From Streptomyces sp. AW19M42 (GTDB lineage Bacteria; Actinomycetota; Actinomycetes; Streptomycetales; Streptomycetaceae), in NCBI GenBank assembly GCA_000470535.1, contig CBRG010000168.1:1-49880 (forward strand): DNA of 49,880 bases, read 5' to 3'. The notes under the pieces were generated by a model, which ran no database searches, was not told where the DNA came from, and saw nothing but the letters and a program-made list of their open reading frames with translations. The position numbers and the translations under genes were made by a program. Positions 31,589 to 40,545 of this stretch are shown here, piece after piece (positions within the stretch are counted from its first letter, which is position 1; the number at the start of each line of letters is the position of its first letter).

Positions 31589-32397
31589 AGTCCTTCTGCT
31601 ATCTGCTTGATCAGCTCGCGCGACTCTTCCAGCCCGTGAGCCTGGGTCCGGAGCATGCCATACGTCGCAAACAAGTCTCCCAGTTGAGGTTGTTCACTGA
31701 CAACGAAGTTCCGGCCCTGCACCTCCAGGTACGCCAGCCGTCGCCGGTCGTCGGTCTCCAGCAGGATGAAGGACCCGCTCAGCCCGGCGTGTGTCTCCCG
31801 GTTGGGTGACATCACCTGGATGTGCACGTTCCGCAACTCGCCCATTTCAAGGAGGTGCTGAAGCTGCGCCCGATGCACGTCCCGTCCCCCGATGGGGCGA
31901 GTGATCGCGCTGATTTCCAGAATGAAGCTGATGTCCGGTGGTGGTTTGCGCGTCAGCAGGATCTGCCGCGCAAGGCGGCCCGCTACCAGTCTCTCGATCT
32001 CGTCGTCGTCGAGCGGCGGGCAGGCTGCCTGGTACAGGGCGTAAGCGTGCGCCTCTGTTTGCAGCAGTCCGGGCATGATGCTCTGCTCGTACTCGTACCG
32101 CGCCACGGCCTTGGCTTCTTCCTCGGCGAACGGTTCGAACCAGGAGGCCAGATGGCCGAACGACAATTTCACCGCCGCTGCGATCAACGCGCCCTTGCCA
32201 CCCACCGCCGCGTCCGTCTTCGGCACGAAATTCCCCTTCGGAGGCCGTTGCCCCCGCTCCACCATCGCCACCTGCGACTTGGAGAAGCCGATCTTCGCTC
32301 CTAAGCCCTCCTGCGACAGCCCGGCCAGTTCGCGGTAGTGCCGCAGCAATGCTCCGAACATCTCGGCGGTCCCGCCGCCGGTACTACTGGAGTGCAC
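31585..32397 (-). CDS. XRE-family regulator with DUF5753 (WhiJ-like), contains a TTA codon
   Basis: A 270-aa regulator. An N-terminal HTH (FGALLRHYRELAGLSQEGLGAKIGFSKSQVAMVERGQRPP, about residues 13-52) precedes a DUF5753 domain with EYEQSIMPGLLQTEAHAYAL, ARLARQILLTRKPPPDISFILEISAITRPIGG and NVHIQVMSPNRETHAGLSGSFILLE. I chose the GTG at 32395-32397. The ATG at 32359-32361 is an alternative, and the longer frame to 32451 lies in the promoter. A TTA leucine codon (plus 32302-32304, in GLG of the HTH) makes translation dependent on bldA. The gene begins inside the repeated AGTGCACAG sites. Confidence 0.9.
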   Translation of the reverse strand: MHSSSTGGGTAEMFGALLRHYRELAGLSQEGLGAKIGFSKSQVAMVERGQRPPKGNFVPKTDAAVGGKGALIAAAVKLSFGHLASWFEPFAEEEAKAVARYEYEQSIMPGLLQTEAHAYALYQAACPPLDDDEIERLVAGRLARQILLTRKPPPDISFILEISAITRPIGGRDVHRAQLQHLLEMGELRNVHIQVMSPNRETHAGLSGSFILLETDDRRRLAYLEVQGRNFVVSEQPQLGDLFATYGMLRTQAHGLEESRELIKQIAEGL

Positions 32398-32430
32398 AGC
32401 CCCACCCCCCAAGTGCACAGCAGTGCACAG
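32392..32430. promoter_or_regulatory. three phased AGTGCACAG sites between divergent genes
   Basis: AGTGCACAG (a palindromic GTGCAC core plus AG) occurs at 32392-32400, 32412-32420 and 32422-32430. The start-to-start steps are 20 and 10 bp, putting all three on one face of the helix. They span the 5' end of the XRE gene and lie about 50-88 bp before the divergent gene at 32480. This is a likely operator for the XRE protein or for a DUF397 complex. Confidence 0.6.
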
Positions 32431-32479
32431 ATGCCTTGTGTCCCTGGTCACCGTACGTGTGGGCGCCGACGCTTTACGT

Positions 32480-32905
32480 ATGGAACCGAGAACTTCACCT
32501 GACCTGATGCCCGCCTGGATTCCCGCGAGCGGGCACGCCCTGCGCCATGCCGGGATCTACTTCGACGCCGTACGGATCATCGGCCTGCTGGGCGAGCAAG
32601 TGGCGTACGAGATCATGCAGTTCACCGACTTCCAGGCGGGGCCCATCGTCCGGTCCTTGATCGGGGAGCGCAGTACGTACTTCCTGCTGCCGCCCGGAAC
32701 CGCCCGCACGTACCGGTGGCCCGTCGGGTCCGAGGCGTTGGTGCGGGAGGGGGCGGCGTTCGTCGGGGTGCCCGCGCTGGAGGGGCTGACGTATCCGCTG
32801 GACTGGCGTTCGCACCCCACCGCCGAAGCCCCGTTCGTGGATACGGAACTGCTGTTCGAGCTGCTCAACGGTGTGGTAGCGGCGGAGAATTGTGAGGTAA
32901 CGTGA
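32480..32905 (+). CDS. hypothetical protein, divergent from XRE operon
   Basis: A 141-aa protein starting MEPRTSPDLMPAWIPASGHALRHAGIYFDAVRIIG. It contains LLPPGTARTYRWPVGSEALV and VPALEGLTYPLDWRSHPT, hydrophobic-aromatic blocks. The layout reminds me of a stand-alone small N-terminal part of primase-polymerase-type proteins, without active-site aspartates, but I am not confident. A downstream ATG (32918) and two further ones lie before the next gene's start. It probably shares a transcript with the following wHTH-like gene. Start ATG 32480. Confidence 0.55.
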   Translation: MEPRTSPDLMPAWIPASGHALRHAGIYFDAVRIIGLLGEQVAYEIMQFTDFQAGPIVRSLIGERSTYFLLPPGTARTYRWPVGSEALVREGAAFVGVPALEGLTYPLDWRSHPTAEAPFVDTELLFELLNGVVAAENCEVT

Positions 32906-33015
32906 TCGCGTCATTACGCTCCGTGCGCATCCGCGCATGGGGCGGCCCCCGGTGGTGCTACCAACACCTGTCCGAGGGCCTTCACCCCGCGATGGATATT
33001 CGAGGTCCACCGAGA

Positions 33016-34065
33016 ATGCTTTTTCATGCTATCCCGCCGTCCTACGGCTATGTGAAGGCGTCCCATGACGTCATCCGGCATCCGCGCCTCGGCAGTGACG
33101 CGAAGGTCTTGATCACCTACGTGCAGGGGCTGCCCCCGGGGCGGGCCGAGCGGGCGTTGAGCGACCACGCCAAGTGGATCGGGATCAAGGGGCGTGCGTA
33201 CCAGAAGGCCAAGGCACAGCTCAAGAAAGACGGGTTCGTGCACGAGTGGCGGCGGCAGAACGACGGAGGGCTGTGGGTGACCGATCAACTCGTCAGCAAC
33301 GTGTCGCTCTCCGACGAGGAGGCCCGCGGGTTCCGGGACGCGAGAACGGAATCACCGCAGGTGGGACCGAGTAGTCACTATCCGGCGGTCGGTTATCCGG
33401 GTACTCGGTCGGCCGGTGGTTACCTACCGGTGGATGAAGAACGTGAGAAGAACTCAACCCACCCACCCTCCGGGGCGGTTCGGGATTCGGCCGTGTCTGT
33501 GGTGAGCGAACCTGCGAGCGAACCCGATACCGAAGCGGCCGTCCCGGCGCGCGACGCCGAGGTCGTCGAGGCCGAACGGGTACTGCTCTCCCTGCGGCAC
33601 GCCACCCCCCAACTCCACCTCGGGGTCCGCGAGGCCCGGGGGCTGGCCGAGACCGCTGCTGACTGGCTGCGGCGCGGGGTGAAGGCGGCGGAGCTGCGGC
33701 TGGCGCTGGTCAGTGAGTTGCCTGCGGGCGGGGTGCGGTCGGCCGTGGGGTTCCTGCGGTACCGGCTGCTGCAGAAGCTTCCGGAGCCGGTGTGCGCGCA
33801 GGCCTCCGTGCCCGCCTCCGTACCGTCCCCGGCCCGGCCGCCCGTCCCCTGCGAGGGGTCGAGGCACGAGCACCTGTTCCGGCCCAAGGGTGGCGAGACG
33901 GTCTGCCCGCCGTGTGCCCAGGAGGCCGCCTGGCGGGCGCACGCGGCCAAGTGGCCTGTCTACGAATCTGATCGAGACGACGACTTCGAGGCGCCCGAAC
34001 CGTTGCCCTGGCGGGAGCGGGTCGCGGCAGTCCTCGCGCAGGACGCGTCCGGCGGTGCCGGCTGA
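33016..34065 (+). CDS. winged-helix-like protein with cysteine-rich C-terminal motif
   Basis: About 349 aa from ATG 33016 (GAGG 10 bp upstream); ATG 32992 is an alternative. N-terminus: MLFHAIPPSYGYVKASHDVIRHPRLGSDAKVLITYVQ...LSDHAKWIGIKGRAYQKAKAQLKKDGFVHEW. This is a helical region with the look of a winged-helix DNA-binding domain as found in streptomycete replication-initiator-like or HTH proteins. A disordered region (about 115-170) is followed by a helical segment (LRHATPQLHL...GLAETAADWLRRGVK). Near the C-terminus is a cysteine/histidine group (CEGSRHEH...CPPC) that could bind zinc. The function is not established. It follows the unknown gene at 32480. Confidence 0.65.
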   Translation: MLFHAIPPSYGYVKASHDVIRHPRLGSDAKVLITYVQGLPPGRAERALSDHAKWIGIKGRAYQKAKAQLKKDGFVHEWRRQNDGGLWVTDQLVSNVSLSDEEARGFRDARTESPQVGPSSHYPAVGYPGTRSAGGYLPVDEEREKNSTHPPSGAVRDSAVSVVSEPASEPDTEAAVPARDAEVVEAERVLLSLRHATPQLHLGVREARGLAETAADWLRRGVKAAELRLALVSELPAGGVRSAVGFLRYRLLQKLPEPVCAQASVPASVPSPARPPVPCEGSRHEHLFRPKGGETVCPPCAQEAAWRAHAAKWPVYESDRDDDFEAPEPLPWRERVAAVLAQDASGGAG

Positions 34066-34094
34066 GACGTACGGCCGTTTGCTGGTGTGGCGGT

Positions 34095-34114
34095 TCCACC
34101 GCTGGTGCGGTGGA
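34095..34114 (+). terminator. hairpin downstream of winged-helix-like gene
   Basis: TCCACCGC (34095-34102), loop TGGT and GCGGTGGA (34107-34114) form a perfect 8-bp stem 30 bp after the stop and 46 bp before the next TetR gene. It probably terminates the upstream transcript. Confidence 0.65.
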
Positions 34115-34159
34115 GCGGGGAGAGTGGGCCCAGGGGCCTGGACGGACTGAGGAGGACCG

Positions 34160-34828
34160 GTGGTGGACGCCATGGTTGACCGATGGGACGGAGTTCGGGC
34201 GACGAGGGACCCGGTGCGGTGCCGTGAGCAACTGCTGGCGGCCGGGCGGACCTTGTTCGCTGTCTACGGGTACGCCCGTACCTCCGTCGAGGATCTCTGC
34301 GTCGCGGCGCACGTACAACTGCGTGATTTTTACCGTGAGTTCGAATCGCGTGAGGCGCTGCTCGTCGACCTGTACGACGAGGTGGCGATCGGCGGGATGC
34401 GGGCGACCGAGCTGGAGCTCTCGTCCGAGGGCATTGAGACCTGTTCGACGGAGGAACGGATCCGCAGGCTCTTCGACGCCTATGTGCGGGTCGTCACCCG
34501 GGACCCGCGAGCGGCGAGGGTGGCGTTCGTCGAGGTGCTCGGGGTGAGCCGGGCGATGGACGAACACCTCGCTATGTGGCGGTCGGTCTGGGTGGAGTTC
34601 CTGACCAGCGAGGCCGAGCGGGCCGCACAGCGGGGCCACGGTCTGGACGGTGATCTCACGGTCGTCGTGCAGGTGCTGACGCACTCCGTCGACGAGCTCC
34701 TCGCCCACCACGGACGCCGCCCGCGCCAGGTGCCCCGCGACTGGCTGACCAGCGAGCTGACCCGGATGTCGCTGGCCATGATGGGCCTTGCGCCGCTCCC
34801 GGCGCCTCTGCCTGACCGCACCGCCTGA
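34160..34828 (+). CDS. TetR-family transcriptional regulator
   Basis: A 222-aa regulator with HTH CREQLLAAGRTLFAVYGYARTSVEDLCVAAHVQLRDFYREFESREALLVDLY (about residues 22-73). The FYREF variant replaces the usual YRHF. It has a longer helical C-terminal ligand domain. Starts are two adjacent GTG codons (34160, 34163), preceded by GGAGGACC. No divergent target is adjacent, so its target is not obvious. It may act on the downstream XRE-cupin gene or elsewhere. Confidence 0.9.
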   Translation: MVDAMVDRWDGVRATRDPVRCREQLLAAGRTLFAVYGYARTSVEDLCVAAHVQLRDFYREFESREALLVDLYDEVAIGGMRATELELSSEGIETCSTEERIRRLFDAYVRVVTRDPRAARVAFVEVLGVSRAMDEHLAMWRSVWVEFLTSEAERAAQRGHGLDGDLTVVVQVLTHSVDELLAHHGRRPRQVPRDWLTSELTRMSLAMMGLAPLPAPLPDRTA

Positions 34829-34871
34829 CAAAGCCGGTTGCCGGATCGGCAAGCGGAGGCATCATGGAGGA

Positions 34872-35516
34872 ATGGCAGCACACGAGCACCACGGGTCGGA
34901 AGACGGCGGCACGGCGGACGGCACGACGGACGACGAGTTCTCGTCCGTCCTGACGGGCGTGGGGCCCCGGCTGCGCGCCCTGCGGACGGAGCGCGCTACG
35001 ACGCTGGCCCAGCTGAGCGAGACCACCGGGATCTCGCTCAGCACGCTGTCCCGGCTGGAGTCCGGCGGCCGCAAGCCGACCCTGGAGCTGCTGCTCCCGC
35101 TGGCGAAGGCGTACGGGGTGCAGCTGGACGAGCTCGTCGGCGCGCCGGACACCGGTGATCCGAGGGTCACGTTCCGCCCGTTCAACCGGCACGGCATGAC
35201 GTTCGTGCCGCTGACCCGGCACATCGGCGGGGTGAACGCGTACAAGCAGGTCATGCCCGGACTGACGGGCCCGCCGGGGCCGGTCGAGCAGCGGGTTCAC
35301 GAGGGGTACGAGTGGCTGTACGTGCTGTCGGGGCGGCTGCGGCTGGTGCTGGGCGAGCACGACCTGGTGCTGAAGTCGGGCGAGGTGGCGGAGTTCGACA
35401 CGCGTACCCCGCACTGGTGGGGCAACGTCGGGCCGGAACCGGTGGAGTTCCTCAGCCTGTTCGGACCGCAGGGGGAGCGGATGCACGTACGGGCGAAGCC
35501 GACATCGAAGCAGTGA
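34872..35516 (+). CDS. XRE-family regulator with C-terminal cupin
   Basis: A 214-aa regulator of the HTH-cupin class. HTH: LRALRTERATTLAQLSETTGISLSTLSRLESGGRKPTLELLLPLAKAY (about residues 35-83). Cupin_2: HEGYEWLYVLSGRLRLVLGEHDLVLKSGEVAEFDTRTPHWW (about residues 142-182), with the His/Glu metal-binding residues. This is the PuuR/MmsR-like architecture used for catabolic or stress regulons. The ATG at 34872 has GGAGG only 1 bp away, which is tight, so the true start is uncertain. Its last 65 bp overlap the convergent SGNH gene. Confidence 0.9.
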   Translation: MAAHEHHGSEDGGTADGTTDDEFSSVLTGVGPRLRALRTERATTLAQLSETTGISLSTLSRLESGGRKPTLELLLPLAKAYGVQLDELVGAPDTGDPRVTFRPFNRHGMTFVPLTRHIGGVNAYKQVMPGLTGPPGPVEQRVHEGYEWLYVLSGRLRLVLGEHDLVLKSGEVAEFDTRTPHWWGNVGPEPVEFLSLFGPQGERMHVRAKPTSKQ

Positions 35517-36276
35517 GGTCCGGCGACGCAGCGAGGTCCGGCGAAGCCGCGAGGCCCCGCGCTGCGGGCTGTTCCGGCGCTGCGGGCCGGTCCGGCGCCG
35601 GGACGTACGGCCCGCCCAGCCCCCACGCCTGGTGCATCGCGTCGGCGTAGGCGGCCGCGAGCCGGTGCTCGCCGGACGGGCCCGGGTGGGTGCCGTCGTA
35701 GGTGTCCGTGTGGATGTCGTAGCCCGGCGGGTGGGAGGCCAGCAGGAGCGGGGACGCCGGTTCGTCGAGGTCGGCCACCGTCTTGGCGAGGAGTTCGTTG
35801 AACCGGGCGCACTCGGTGGCGAAGGGGGCGTCGGACTCGGCCCGGATGTTCGGTATGACGGGGAGCAGCACGCACGTGATGTGCGGGTTCGCGGTGCGGG
35901 CCGCCGTGAGGAAGGCGCGGGCGTTGCGGGCGGTCTGCCCGCTGTCCGTGTAGAAGCCGAGGTCTATCAGGCCGAGCGAGACGAGCAGGATGTCCGCGCG
36001 GTGCGCGCCGACCGTGTCCGCGATCACCGGGGCCATGTGCAGCCAGCCCTGGCCCCAGCCGGCCAGGTGCGCGCGGGCCCCGGCCGGGAAGTCCGGGGCG
36101 CCGTACACGTGGGAGACCGGGGTGGCCGTGGCGGGGTCGTGGAGCTCGGTGCGGGGGCCGACGATCGCGTACGGGCCGCCGAAGGACGCTTCGAGGTGCT
36201 GCCACATGCGGTAGCGCCAGGTGAAGTCGCCGGCGCGCCCGATGGTCATGGAATCGCCGACGAACATGAAACGCAT
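35452..36276 (-). CDS. SGNH-family hydrolase (GDSL-like)
   Basis: A 274-aa hydrolase. The block I motif is MRFMFVGDSMTIG (GDSM in place of GDSL, Ser at residue 9). VSLGLIDLGFYTDS corresponds to the third motif (Gly-x-Asn replaced by GLIDLG), and DGTHPGPSGEHRLA contains the catalytic Asp/His (DxxH). No signal peptide is seen, so it is probably cytoplasmic. The last 40 residues are an Ala/Ser/Pro-rich repeat (AASPDLAASPDLTAS). The ATG at 36274-36276 is preferred to longer frames. The end is convergent with, and 65 bp overlaps, the XRE-cupin gene. Confidence 0.8.
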   Translation of the reverse strand: MRFMFVGDSMTIGRAGDFTWRYRMWQHLEASFGGPYAIVGPRTELHDPATATPVSHVYGAPDFPAGARAHLAGWGQGWLHMAPVIADTVGAHRADILLVSLGLIDLGFYTDSGQTARNARAFLTAARTANPHITCVLLPVIPNIRAESDAPFATECARFNELLAKTVADLDEPASPLLLASHPPGYDIHTDTYDGTHPGPSGEHRLAAAYADAMHQAWGLGGPYVPAPDRPAAPEQPAARGLAASPDLAASPDLTASMSASPVRASAPPAVRTG

Positions 36277-36334
36277 GGCGTCATCATGGCCGATCATGGC
36301 TCCGGCCTGCGACGTGACGATGGACACTTGTGCC

Positions 36335-37327
36335 ATGCGCTCGTATCGACTGACTGCCTTCGGCGCCGCCGCGCTCCTGTCCCTCGCGGTGGCGGTGCCC
36401 GCCGTGGCCGACGACGGCGGGGCCGACCGCAGCTTCACGATCAAGGACCCGAGGATCACGGAGTCCAGCGGACTGGCCGCCAGCCGCGCCCATCCGGGGA
36501 TCTACTGGACGCACAACGACAGCGACGACGGGCCGTACGTCTACGCCGTCGACTCCCGGACCGGGAAGACCGTCGCGACGATCACCATGAAGGGCGTCGG
36601 TGAGCCGCGCGACGTGGAGGCGATCTCGCTGGGGCCCGACGGGAACCTGTACGTCGGTGACATCGGGGACAACCTGAACGGCAGCTGGGACCACGTCTGG
36701 ATCTACCGCTTCCCCGAGCCGAAGGTGCTGCGGGACGCGACGGTCCGCGCGACGCAGTTCGACGTGAAGTACGCGGACGGCCCGCGCAACGCGGAGGCGC
36801 TGATGGTCCACCCGAAGACCGGGCGCGTGTACATCGCCTCGAAGAAGGAGGGCGGCGGCGGGCTCTACGAGGGGCCCGCGAAGCTCACGGCCGGTTCGGA
36901 CAACGTCTTCCGGCGGGTCGGAGAGGTGCCGTGGGTGACGGACGGGGCGTTCTCGCCGGACGGGAAGGAACTGGTGCTGCGCTCGTACTTCAGCGCGCGC
37001 GGCTACGTGTTCGCGAACGGCAGGCTCGGAAAGGACTACCCGGTCGAGTCCCCGCTGCTGGGGCAGGCGGAGTCGGTCACGTACACGACCGACGGCTCGG
37101 CACTGATGTACGGCTCCGAGGGTGAGCAGAGCGATGTGGTGCGGGTGGACCTGAAGAACGGCGGCGAGTCGGGCCGTACCGGGGTGAAGTCCCCTTCGTC
37201 TGCCGGTGCGGGTGGCGACGGGAGCGGTGACGGCGTGCCGGTGAAGGGCACCACGCTGACCGGGGTCGCCGTGCTCGCCGGGATCGGACTGCTGCTGTTC
37301 CTGGGCAGGCGCCGCCGGAAGGGCTGA
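36335..37327 (+). CDS. secreted, membrane-anchored beta-propeller-like protein
   Basis: A 330-aa exported protein. The signal peptide MRSYRLTAFGAAALLSLAVAVPAVADD is clear. The mature part contains repeated WD-like or SdiA-regulated-like phrases: ESSGLAASRAHPGIYWTHNDSDD, EAISLGPDGNLYVGDIGDN, NAEALMVHPKTGRVYIASK, and GAFSPDGKELVLRSY. The C-terminus (about 305-330) is a hydrophobic helix followed by RRRRKG, typical of wall-associated or membrane-anchored proteins. Enzymatic residues are not seen. It is divergent from the SGNH gene, 58 bp apart. Confidence 0.82.
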   Translation: MRSYRLTAFGAAALLSLAVAVPAVADDGGADRSFTIKDPRITESSGLAASRAHPGIYWTHNDSDDGPYVYAVDSRTGKTVATITMKGVGEPRDVEAISLGPDGNLYVGDIGDNLNGSWDHVWIYRFPEPKVLRDATVRATQFDVKYADGPRNAEALMVHPKTGRVYIASKKEGGGGLYEGPAKLTAGSDNVFRRVGEVPWVTDGAFSPDGKELVLRSYFSARGYVFANGRLGKDYPVESPLLGQAESVTYTTDGSALMYGSEGEQSDVVRVDLKNGGESGRTGVKSPSSAGAGGDGSGDGVPVKGTTLTGVAVLAGIGLLLFLGRRRRKG

Positions 37328-37352
37328 GCGGAGGCGGGGCGCCGGACAGGCC

Positions 37353-37748
37353 CTACGTCTCCAGTGGGCGGATCTCGTAGTGGAGGGTCCGGTCGCGCTT
37401 GATCCGGTGCGCGAGCGGGACGAGCACGCCCTGCACGATCGGGTGCTTGCGCGACAGCATCCGGGCGGCGTGTGTGTTCTCCTTCGATCCCGGCTGGAGG
37501 AGCCGCGCGTGGGCGGTGATCTGCGGGCCCGTCGGGCTTCCGCGTACCGTGCACGGGCCGATGCGCACCGTGGGGTGGTTGCGCATCCGCTCCACCTTCC
37601 AGGCCGACGAGAACGTACGGATGTAGGCGTGATCGCCCTCGACGGCGATGTTGACGGGGGTGTCGACCCGCGTTCCGTCCTGCCGCCGGGTGCTGAGCAG
37701 GACGGCGTACTGCTTCACGAACGGCTTGAGCTCGGCAATCGTGTCCAT
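37353..37748 (-). CDS. PPOX-class F420-dependent oxidoreductase-like protein
   Basis: A split-barrel flavin/F420-binding fold protein of about 131 aa from the ATG at 37748. It has MDTIAELKPFVKQYAVLLSTRRQDGTRVDTPVNIAVEGDHAYIRTFSSAWKVERMRNHPTVRIGPC, the DGT and HPTVRIG landmarks of PPOX-class F420 reductases. An in-frame upstream ATG at 37757 is possible. GGAAGG lies too close to the chosen start. The substrate is unknown. It is convergent with the propeller gene and divergent from the GNAT gene. Confidence 0.88.
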   Translation of the reverse strand: MDTIAELKPFVKQYAVLLSTRRQDGTRVDTPVNIAVEGDHAYIRTFSSAWKVERMRNHPTVRIGPCTVRGSPTGPQITAHARLLQPGSKENTHAARMLSRKHPIVQGVLVPLAHRIKRDRTLHYEIRPLET

Positions 37749-37848
37749 ACCTTCCATGATCCGCGGGTCCGGCGCCGTGTCATCCCAGGGCGGACCGGCG
37801 AGCGGGCGTTTCGCGGCCGCCACCGGGCCGCCATAAGATCATCCGCTG

Positions 37849-38364
37849 ATGACGACGAACAGTGGGCCGACGCCCTTCTCCACCCCACGCCTGGACGCCC
37901 TGCCGCTGCGGGTGGCCCACGCGGACGAGATGGCGGCCGTGCTCTGCGACCCCGCCCTGCACACCTTCACCGGTGGCGCCCCGCAGGACGCGCAGGGGCT
38001 GCGGTCCCGCTACGCCCGGCAGACCGCCGGCTCGCCGGACCCGGCCGAGCGGTGGTGGAACTGGGTGCTTTCCGTGCGCGGTGACGGCCGCCTCGCGGGC
38101 TACGTCCAGGCGACGGTGGACGTGACCGGTGCGCGGGCGGAGATCGCCTGGGTGATCGGGTCCGGGTGGCAGGGCCGGGGCTACGCCAAGGAGGCGGCGG
38201 TCGGCCTGGTGGCGCACCTGCTGGACGGGGGAGCGGTGCGTACGGTCGTCGCCCACATCCACCCGGACCACGGTGCGTCCGAGGCGGTGGCCGCCTCGGC
38301 GGGGCTGGTGCGGACCGGGGAGTGGGAGGACGGCGAGGTGCGGTGGCGGCTGGACGCGCGATGA
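37849..38364 (+). CDS. GNAT-family N-acetyltransferase
   Basis: A 171-aa acetyltransferase of the RimJ/RimL-like GNAT group. It starts LDALPLRVAHADEMAAVLCDPALHTFTGG, typical of the RimJ/RimL subfamily, then EIAWVIGSGWQGRGYAKEAAVGLVAHLLD, which is the acetyl-CoA-binding motif A (Q/RxxGxG/A; here QGRGYAKEA), and VVAHIHPDHGASEAVAASAGLVRTG. Substrate unknown. ATG 37849. Confidence 0.9.
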   Translation: MTTNSGPTPFSTPRLDALPLRVAHADEMAAVLCDPALHTFTGGAPQDAQGLRSRYARQTAGSPDPAERWWNWVLSVRGDGRLAGYVQATVDVTGARAEIAWVIGSGWQGRGYAKEAAVGLVAHLLDGGAVRTVVAHIHPDHGASEAVAASAGLVRTGEWEDGEVRWRLDAR

Positions 38365-38429
38365 GGGGTCGTCCTCAGGCTCCGGACGGGGCCGGGCGCG
38401 CGTGGTCGCCTGTTGATCCGTCGATGAGC

Positions 38430-39143
38430 TCAGCTCTCGGACGGCTCGGGCGACTGCTCGGTCCCCGGCTCGGCGGAGGGCTCCGGTGACGGCTCCCGCT
38501 TCGGGCGGGGGCGGCCCGCTGCCACCAGGGCGGCGACGTCGAGTGTGACCTCGGCGCCGATCGAGCCGGGGAGCGTGACCTTGTGGCCGGGCGCGTACAC
38601 CTGGTGGTTGTCGTACCCACCGGCGAAGGGTTCCGTGAGGATGTGGACGCGGCCGTGCCTGCGGTCCAGGATGACGTAGACCGGGATCTTGGCGGCGGCG
38701 TACGCCACGACCTTGTTCCGCAGGTCGTTCTGGTAGTTGCCGGAGGTGACCTCAAGGACGAGGCGGAAGGCGCCGGGGTCGTAGCAGTTGTTCCTGGCCT
38801 CGCCCTTGTCGAAATCGGCGTCCACGACCGCGAGGTCCGGGATGGCGTAGTCGGAGGGGCCGCCGGGCAGCCAGACGCCGACAGCCTGCAGGACCTTGGA
38901 CTCCTCGCTGTGGAGGCCTGCCGCCAGGAAGGGGACCATGAGCGAGGTCAGCGCATTAGCGTGCGCGCCGTCCGGCGATGGGGCCACGGTGATGACGCCT
39001 CCGATGATCTCGACGCGGTGACCCGGAAGCTGCTCCGAGAGCCGCTCGGCGCTGTCGAGCAGCGATTCGGGCTCCTTGCGCTCCTGCCGCTTCGGCCGCT
39101 CCGGCTCACCGTCACAGGGGTGCTCGACTGCTGCTGCAGACAT
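38430..39143 (-). CDS. Uma2-family protein (putative PD-(D/E)xK nuclease)
   Basis: A 237-aa protein of the Uma2/DUF820 family, widespread in cyanobacteria and actinomycetes with an unproven restriction-endonuclease-like fold. HRVEIIGGVITVAPSPDGAHANALTSLM leads to IPDLAVVD (Asp), LVLEVTSGNYQND (Glu; ExK-type core with downstream Lys) and NKVVAYAAAKIPVYVILDRR. The C-terminal 25 residues are a repeating PSPEPSAEPGTEQSPEPSES tail. The start is the ATG at 39141-39143. Apparently intact, unlike the remnant at 20663-20907. Confidence 0.85.
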   Translation of the reverse strand: MSAAAVEHPCDGEPERPKRQERKEPESLLDSAERLSEQLPGHRVEIIGGVITVAPSPDGAHANALTSLMVPFLAAGLHSEESKVLQAVGVWLPGGPSDYAIPDLAVVDADFDKGEARNNCYDPGAFRLVLEVTSGNYQNDLRNKVVAYAAAKIPVYVILDRRHGRVHILTEPFAGGYDNHQVYAPGHKVTLPGSIGAEVTLDVAALVAAGRPRPKREPSPEPSAEPGTEQSPEPSES

Positions 39144-39243
39144 TGAGGGCCTCCTGAAAGGGCTGGTGTCGAGAACATCATCGTAGGACTGTGGGCCCGT
39201 ATCCGGCGTGCACGCACCGCTTCACCCCGTCGAGTGAAGCAGA

Positions 39244-39281
39244 AACGGCCCTGCGCACGTGGTCACGTGTGCAGGGCCGTT
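39244..39281 (-). terminator. serC terminator hairpin
   Basis: AACGGCCCTGCGCACGTG (39244-39261), a 2-base centre and CACGTGTGCAGGGCCGTT (39264-39281) form an 18-bp stem with one G-T wobble. It lies 22 bp beyond the serC stop. It is one of the strongest stems in the window. Confidence 0.85.
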
Positions 39282-39302
39282 CCGGACGCGTCAGCGGTGG
39301 AG

Positions 39303-40451
<1,149 letters not shown>

Positions 40452-40505
40452 TCACCGAATGCGTCCGTCCGGTGAGACGCCGGATCCGGCCGGTGGACGG
40501 AATCA

Positions 40506-40544
40506 CCAGGTGGGGCGGGGGCCGGTGGCTCCCGCCCCACCTGG
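40506..40544 (-). terminator. conservon operon terminator
   Basis: CCAGGTGGGGCGGG (40506-40519) pairs perfectly with CCCGCCCCACCTGG (40531-40544): a 14-bp stem with an 11-base loop. It starts 2 bp after the stop codon of the last P450 and ends the cvn operon. Confidence 0.9.
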
Positions 40545-40545
40545 G

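Noticed and set aside
34331..34350. GTTCGAATC tRNA T-loop-like string
   Set aside because: It lies inside the TetR coding region, and no acceptor, D or anticodon arms are present; no tRNA was found in the window.
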